From Clostridium sp. CAG:411 (GTDB lineage Bacteria > Bacillota > Clostridia > Lachnospirales > Lachnospiraceae), in assembly GCA_000437275.1 (NCBI GenBank), contig FR899683.1, forward strand, positions 7,777 through 24,653: a stretch of 16,877 nucleotides of DNA. Direction: 5' to 3'. Below, piece after piece: positions 13,295 to 16,877 of the stretch. The position numbers and the translations under genes were made by a program. The notes under the pieces were generated by a model. It had not been told where the DNA came from. It saw only the letters and a list, made by a program, of their open reading frames with translations, and made no database searches. Position 1 is the first letter of the stretch, and the number at the start of each line of letters is the position of its first letter.

Positions 13295-15259
13295 ATGAAG
13301 ATTACATTAAAAGATGGAACAGTAAAAGAGTATGCAGAAGCAAAAAGTGTTTATGACATTGCTGTAGATATTAGCGAGGGACTTGCGAGAATGGCTACAG
13401 CAGGAATGGTGGATGGAACAGTGGTTGATTTGCGTCATATGGTGGATGCAGATTGTGAACTTAGTATTTTGACATTTCAGGATAAAGAAGGAGCAGCCGC
13501 TTACAGACATACAACTTCTCATGTATTAGCAGAGGCTGTAAAACGTTTATATCCAAATGCAAAATTGGCAATTGGACCATCTATTGATGATGGATTTTAT
13601 TATGATTTTGACTGCGAACCTTTTGATCGAGCTACATTGGATAAGATTGAAGCAGAAATGAAGAAAATCATTAAAGAAGCAGCAAAAATTGAGCGTTTTA
13701 CACTTCCAAGAGAAGAGGCAATTGCGCTTATGAAAGAAAAGCAGGAGCCATATAAAGTAGAATTAATTGAGGACTTACCAGAAGGTGAGGAGATTTCCTT
13801 CTATCAACAGGGAGATTTCGTAGATTTATGTGCAGGACCTCATTTGATGAGTACAAAACCAATCAAAGCATTTAAGTTGATTTCTTCATCTGGTGCTTAT
13901 TGGAGAGGTGATGAGCATAATAAAATGCTTACTCGAATTTATGGTACTGCATTTACAAAAAAAGCGGACTTAGAAGCTTACTTAGAGCATTTAGAGGATA
14001 TTAAAAAACGTGACCACAATAAATTAGGACGCGAGATGGAACTGTTTACTACGGTTGATGTAATTGGACAGGGACTTCCACTTATGATGCCAAAGGGAAC
14101 AAAAATTATTCAGACATTACAAAGATGGATTGAAGATGAAGAAGAAAAGCGTGGTTATGTAAGAACAAAAACACCTTTAATGGCAAAAAGTGATTTATAT
14201 AAGATTTCAGGACATTGGGATCATTATAAAGAAGGGATGTTTGTATTAGGTGATGAAGAAAACGATGATGAAGTATTAGCACTTCGCCCAATGACATGTC
14301 CATTCCAGTATTATGTATACAAAGCTTCACAGAAATCTTACCGTGATTTACCAGTTCGTTTGGGTGAGACATCTACTTTGTTCCGTAAAGAGGACTCTGG
14401 AGAAATGCATGGATTAACTCGTGTTCGTCAGTTTACTATTTCAGAAGGACATTTGATTGTTCGACCAGATCAGATGGATGAAGAATTTAAAGGATGTCTT
14501 GATTTGGCAAGATACTGTTTGCGTATACTGGGAGTAGAAGAAGATGTAACATATCGTTTGTCAAAATGGGATCCAAAGAATAAGGAAAAATATATTGGTA
14601 CAGAGGAAGTTTGGGAAGATACACAGCAACGTATTCGTAATGTATTAAATGAATTAGAGATTCCGTTCTATGAGGAAGAAGGAGAAGCAGCTTTCTATGG
14701 ACCTAAAGTAGACATTCAAGCAAAGAATGTATATGGAAAAGAAGATACTATGATTACGATTCAATGGGATGCAATCCTTGCAGAACAGTTTGATATGTAT
14801 TATGTAGATCAAAACGGTGAAAAGGTTCGTCCATATATTATTCATAGAACAAGTATGGGATGTTATGAAAGAACACTTGCATGGTTGATTGAAAAATATG
14901 CTGGATTATTCCCAACATGGCTTTGTCCAGAACAGGTTCGTGTACTTCCAATTTCAGAAAAGTATCATGACTATGCAAAAAAGGTAGAGGAAAAGCTGAA
15001 GGAAAACGGTATTCTTTGTACTGTAGATGAGCGTGCAGAAAAAATCGGATATAAGATTCGTGAGTCAAGATTAGCTAGAGTTCCTTATATGTTAGTGGTA
15101 GGACAAAAAGAGGAAGAACAGGGGGTTGTATCTGTACGAAGCCGTTACTTAGGAGATGAAGGTCAAAAATCATTAGACGATTTCATTGACGCTATTTGCA
15201 AAGAAATCCGTACAAAAGAAATAAGAAAAATCGAAGTACAGGAAGAACAAAAAAAGTAG
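13295..15259 (+). CDS. thrS: Threonyl-tRNA synthetase
   Basis: Class II synthetase that charges tRNA-Thr, 654 residues, full length. The TGS domain is residues 1-62. The editing domain has HTTSH (72-76) and DLCAGPH (177-183), giving the His-His-Cys-His set for hydrolysing Ser-tRNA-Thr. The catalytic core carries zinc ligands C335 (RPMTCPFQ), H386 (SEGH) and H517 (IIHRTSMG), plus motif 2 TLFRKEDSGEMHGLTRVRQF (361-380). The anticodon-binding domain begins near 545 (EQVRVLPIS). Oddity: where E. coli has NCPGH and TQDDAH, this protein has TCPFQ and TISEGH, so it belongs to a divergent clade while keeping all three zinc ligands. SD AAAGGAG is about 10 bases before the ATG. A T-box controls it. The infC leader promoter begins immediately after its stop codon. 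Confidence 0.97.
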   Translation: MKITLKDGTVKEYAEAKSVYDIAVDISEGLARMATAGMVDGTVVDLRHMVDADCELSILTFQDKEGAAAYRHTTSHVLAEAVKRLYPNAKLAIGPSIDDGFYYDFDCEPFDRATLDKIEAEMKKIIKEAAKIERFTLPREEAIALMKEKQEPYKVELIEDLPEGEEISFYQQGDFVDLCAGPHLMSTKPIKAFKLISSSGAYWRGDEHNKMLTRIYGTAFTKKADLEAYLEHLEDIKKRDHNKLGREMELFTTVDVIGQGLPLMMPKGTKIIQTLQRWIEDEEEKRGYVRTKTPLMAKSDLYKISGHWDHYKEGMFVLGDEENDDEVLALRPMTCPFQYYVYKASQKSYRDLPVRLGETSTLFRKEDSGEMHGLTRVRQFTISEGHLIVRPDQMDEEFKGCLDLARYCLRILGVEEDVTYRLSKWDPKNKEKYIGTEEVWEDTQQRIRNVLNELEIPFYEEEGEAAFYGPKVDIQAKNVYGKEDTMITIQWDAILAEQFDMYYVDQNGEKVRPYIIHRTSMGCYERTLAWLIEKYAGLFPTWLCPEQVRVLPISEKYHDYAKKVEEKLKENGILCTVDERAEKIGYKIRESRLARVPYMLVVGQKEEEQGVVSVRSRYLGDEGQKSLDDFIDAICKEIRTKEIRKIEVQEEQKK

Positions 15260-15288
15260 TTGACAAAAGAAAAAAAGAATGATAAACT
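15260..15288 (+). promoter_or_regulatory. Predicted promoter of the infC leader
   Basis: TTGACA (15260-15265), a 17-base spacer, TAAACT (15283-15288) with an extended TGA in front. The -35 begins at the base right after the thrS stop codon. Confidence 0.75.
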
Positions 15289-15295
15289 GAATAAG

Positions 15296-15450
15296 TTGTT
15301 GAATATGATAAACTTGATTTAGAAGCAGAGTATCCACTCTCACCTTAGGGCGCAGGTTTGCAGCTACTGGGGTTTGGTTTTTTTCATTCAAAGTATTTCG
15401 AGATGAAGGTAAACATAAGACGTGGATAGCTATGCTATTCACGTTTTTTT
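15296..15450 (+). promoter_or_regulatory. L20-type autoregulatory leader of infC-rpmI-rplT
   Basis: An untranslated leader before infC with the pattern CCACTCTCACC (15334-15344) and CAGCTACTGGGGTTTGG (15361-15377), as expected for the Firmicute L20 leader, whose RNA mimics the L20 site on 23S rRNA. It contains an AGAGT/ACTCT hairpin (15327-15340) and ends in an intrinsic terminator. Excess L20 should favour termination. Family assignment rests on position, pattern and terminator; a covariance search would confirm it. Confidence 0.75.
15420..15450 (+). terminator. Attenuator terminator in the infC leader
   Basis: ACGTGGATAGC (15420-15430) pairs with GCTATTCACGT (15434-15444), 11 bp with one G-U, loop TAT, followed by T7. 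It lies 98 bases before infC and is also the first terminator downstream of thrS. Confidence 0.9.
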
Positions 15451-15461
15451 ATGGACAATAT

Positions 15462-15491
15462 TTGACTGATAGAAGTTATGTTGTTTATAGT
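15462..15491 (+). promoter_or_regulatory. Possible second infC promoter after the attenuator
   Basis: TTGACT (15462-15467), an 18-base spacer, TATAGT (15486-15491). If used it would bypass the leader and give attenuator-independent infC transcription. The nonamer GACAATATT is repeated at 15454-15462 and 15494-15502. Confidence 0.35.
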
Positions 15492-15533
15492 TTGACAATA
15501 TTGCAGGATTGCGGAGAGTATAGAACAGTATTT

Positions 15534-15550
15534 GGAGGTGCTCAGTTATT
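15534..15550 (+). promoter_or_regulatory. infC ribosome site that selects an ATT start
   Basis: SD GGAGGTG (15534-15540) is followed 9 bases after its GGAGG core by ATT (15548-15550). The next in-frame ATG (15560) is 21 bases from that core, too far for normal initiation. AUU starts are the hallmark of infC, where IF3 represses its own translation. Confidence 0.85.
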
Positions 15551-16054
15551 AGCGAATTAATGATTAATGAACAGATAAGAGATAGGGAAGTACGATTAAT
15601 TGGAGAAGATGGCGAGCAGGTTGGAGTAATGTCTGCAAAAGAAGCCATGAAGCTTGCAAGAGAAGCAGGATTGGATTTGGTTAAGATTGCACCAAATGCA
15701 AAACCACCTGTTTGTAAGATTGTAGATTATGGTAAATATAGATACGAACTTGCAAGAAAAGAGAAAGAAGCAAAGAAGAAGCAAAAAGTTACAGACGTAA
15801 AGGAAATTCGTTTGTCACCAAACATTGATGTGAATGATTTGAATACAAAAGCAAATCAGGCAAGAAAATTCTTAAGCAAGGGTGACAAAGTAAAGGTTGC
15901 ACTTCGTTTTAGAGGTCGTGAGATGGCTCATATGGGTATGAGCAAACAGATTTTGGATGACTTTTTTGCAAAAGTAGAGGATGTAGCAGTGATTGAGAAA
16001 CCTGCAAAACTTGAAGGTAGAAGTATGATAATGTTTTTAGGTGAAAAACGTTAG
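15548..16054 (+). CDS. infC: Translation initiation factor IF-3 (AUU start)
   Basis: Binds the 30S subunit, prevents 70S association and rejects non-canonical start codons. With the ATT start the protein is 168 residues, beginning (M)SELMINEQIRDREVRLI, comparable to B. subtilis IF3, which also has a few residues ahead of the conserved NE-IR-REVRLI block. The N-terminal domain continues with GLDLVKIAPNAKPPVCKIVD and YGKYRYE, a lysine-rich linker helix follows, and the C-terminal domain contains IRLSPNIDVNDL and ALRFRGREMAHM. The ATG at 15560 would give a 164-residue form but has no properly spaced SD. The non-standard start predicts feedback by IF3 itself, on top of the L20 leader. rpmI follows after 49 bases. 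Confidence 0.95.
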   Translation: MSELMINEQIRDREVRLIGEDGEQVGVMSAKEAMKLAREAGLDLVKIAPNAKPPVCKIVDYGKYRYELARKEKEAKKKQKVTDVKEIRLSPNIDVNDLNTKANQARKFLSKGDKVKVALRFRGREMAHMGMSKQILDDFFAKVEDVAVIEKPAKLEGRSMIMFLGEKR

Positions 16055-16103
16055 TATTACTATAAAAGATGATTTAGCGATTTGATAATAAGGAGGAACT
16101 ATT

Positions 16104-16301
16104 ATGCCAAAGTTAAAAACTAAAAGAGCAGCAGCAAAGCGTTTTAAGGTAACAGGAACAGGTAAATTAAAGAGAAATAAAGCTTACAAGAGACACATTT
16201 TAACTAAGAAGTCAGCTAAGGTTAAGAGAAATCTTAGAAAAGCTACAACAGTTGATGAAACAAATGTAAAGACAATGAAGAAGATTTTACCATATCTGTA
16301 A
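16104..16301 (+). CDS. rpmI: 50S ribosomal protein L35
   Basis: A 65-residue, highly basic protein of typical L35 length. It starts MPKLKTKRAAAKRFKVTGTG, and RNKAYKRHILTKKS with KRNLRK follow, matching the family throughout. SD AAGGAGG lies just upstream. It is the middle gene of the conserved infC-rpmI-rplT operon, with 31 bases to rplT, and is expected to fall under the L20 leader. Confidence 0.97.
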   Translation: MPKLKTKRAAAKRFKVTGTGKLKRNKAYKRHILTKKSAKVKRNLRKATTVDETNVKTMKKILPYL

Positions 16302-16332
16302 GAATTAGTTAGTGAGTTAGGAGGAACATGTA

Positions 16333-16689
16333 ATGGCAAGAGTAAAAGGTGCTTTAAATGCGAAAAAGAAACACAATAGAGTATTAAAATTAGCAAAGGG
16401 ATATAGAGGTGCAAGATCTAAGCAGTACCGTGTTGCAAAACAGTCTGTAATGAGAGCTTTAACAGAGTCTTTTGCAGGTAGAAAGCAGAGAAAGAGACAG
16501 TTCAGACAGTTATGGATTGCTCGTATCAATGCAGCAGCTAGAATGAACGGATTATCTTACAGCAAATTTATGTATGGATTAAAGTTAGCAGAAGTTCAGG
16601 TAAACAGAAAGATGTTATCTGAAATGGCTATCAATGATCCAGAAGGATTTGCAGCTTTAGTAGAAGTTGCTAAGGGAAAATTAGCATAA
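16333..16689 (+). CDS. rplT: 50S ribosomal protein L20
   Basis: A 118-residue protein, standard length. MARVKGALNAKKKHNRVLKL, the RGARSKQYR segment and QLWIARINAAARMNGLSYSK are hallmark L20 sequences. L20 binds 23S rRNA early in 50S assembly and, in Firmicutes, represses its own operon through the infC leader. SD AGGAGG (16319-16324) is 8 bases before the ATG. An operon terminator follows 19 bases after the stop. Confidence 0.97.
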   Translation: MARVKGALNAKKKHNRVLKLAKGYRGARSKQYRVAKQSVMRALTESFAGRKQRKRQFRQLWIARINAAARMNGLSYSKFMYGLKLAEVQVNRKMLSEMAINDPEGFAALVEVAKGKLA

Positions 16690-16708
16690 TATAAAAGTCA
16701 AATATAGA

Positions 16709-16747
16709 GGAGCTGACACGTAAAATTGGTGTTTGGCTCCTTTTTTT
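16709..16747 (+). terminator. Intrinsic terminator after rplT
   Basis: GGAGCTGACAC (16709-16719) pairs with GTGTTTGGCTCC (16729-16740), with G-U pairs and one bulged T, followed by T7. It marks the end of the infC-rpmI-rplT operon. Confidence 0.85.
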
Positions 16748-16828
16748 GAAATAAGGACAACGAAGTTTTGGTAAAAGCATTGCGGACAGGGGATCAATTT
16801 TACATAAGGAAACGAATAAAAAAAATAC

Positions 16829-16857
16829 TTGACGATAAGAAGAAAAGATGGTATCAT
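16829..16857 (+). promoter_or_regulatory. Promoter for a gene beyond the right edge
   Basis: TTGACG (16829-16834), a 17-base spacer, TATCAT (16852-16857) with TGG just before the -10. No coding start is visible in the remaining 20 bases, so the gene it drives lies outside the window. Confidence 0.7.
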
Positions 16858-16877
16858 ATATGAGTGTTATTCCTCGA

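Overview
The window is low-GC, mostly plus-strand housekeeping chromosome from a Clostridia-type Firmicute, most likely a member of the Lachnospiraceae. The signs are the gene order murB-rapZ-whiA-HPr/Crh-dnaE-pfkA, a type II MurB, a DUF6465 protein, strong AGGAGG ribosome sites, a threonyl T-box ahead of thrS and an L20-type leader ahead of infC-rpmI-rplT. The genus cannot be fixed from the sequence alone. I see no rRNA, tRNA, insertion sequence, prophage or CRISPR array.

Layout. 1-86 is the 3' end of an unidentified gene. 282-1223 is a ROK-family glucokinase closed by a strong hairpin. 1304-4330 is a tight operon of murB, rapZ, whiA and a Crh-like HPr paralogue, joining peptidoglycan precursor synthesis, amino-sugar signalling, a WhiA-type regulator and carbon-catabolite signalling. 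A short terminator-like hairpin precedes dnaE (true start 4401, not the upstream GTG). pfkA follows from its own promoter. A bidirectional terminator (9063-9109) separates pfkA from a small minus-strand gene for an acidic single-pass membrane protein. Divergent from that gene is a lysine-rich DUF6465 protein. After a 427-base gap with two terminators come a DUF218/SanA-YdcF membrane protein and a LytR-CpsA-Psr (LCP) cell-wall ligase with a long Thr/Pro-rich tail. The window ends with T-box-thrS, then L20 leader-infC-rpmI-rplT, a terminator, and a promoter for a gene beyond the edge.

How the genes work together. Glucose phosphorylation (glk) and the committed glycolytic step (pfkA) flank cell-wall and carbon-signalling genes. 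The HPr-like protein has Glu at the EI-dependent phosphorylation position but keeps Ser46, so it looks like a regulator rather than a sugar-transport phosphocarrier. The translation block is controlled by two attenuators. Each attenuator promoter begins within nine bases of the previous stop codon with no terminator between, so the regulated terminators may also end the upstream transcripts.

No new multi-gene system is evident. The observations most worth checking are family-level departures from textbook motifs (Crh-like Glu15, RapZ Walker A Asn15, PfkA 'TIDLDI', the ThrRS active-site motif), the AUU start of infC, a possible long-range antiterminator in the infC leader, and the acidic-membrane/lysine-rich divergent pair with a perfect inverted repeat between them.
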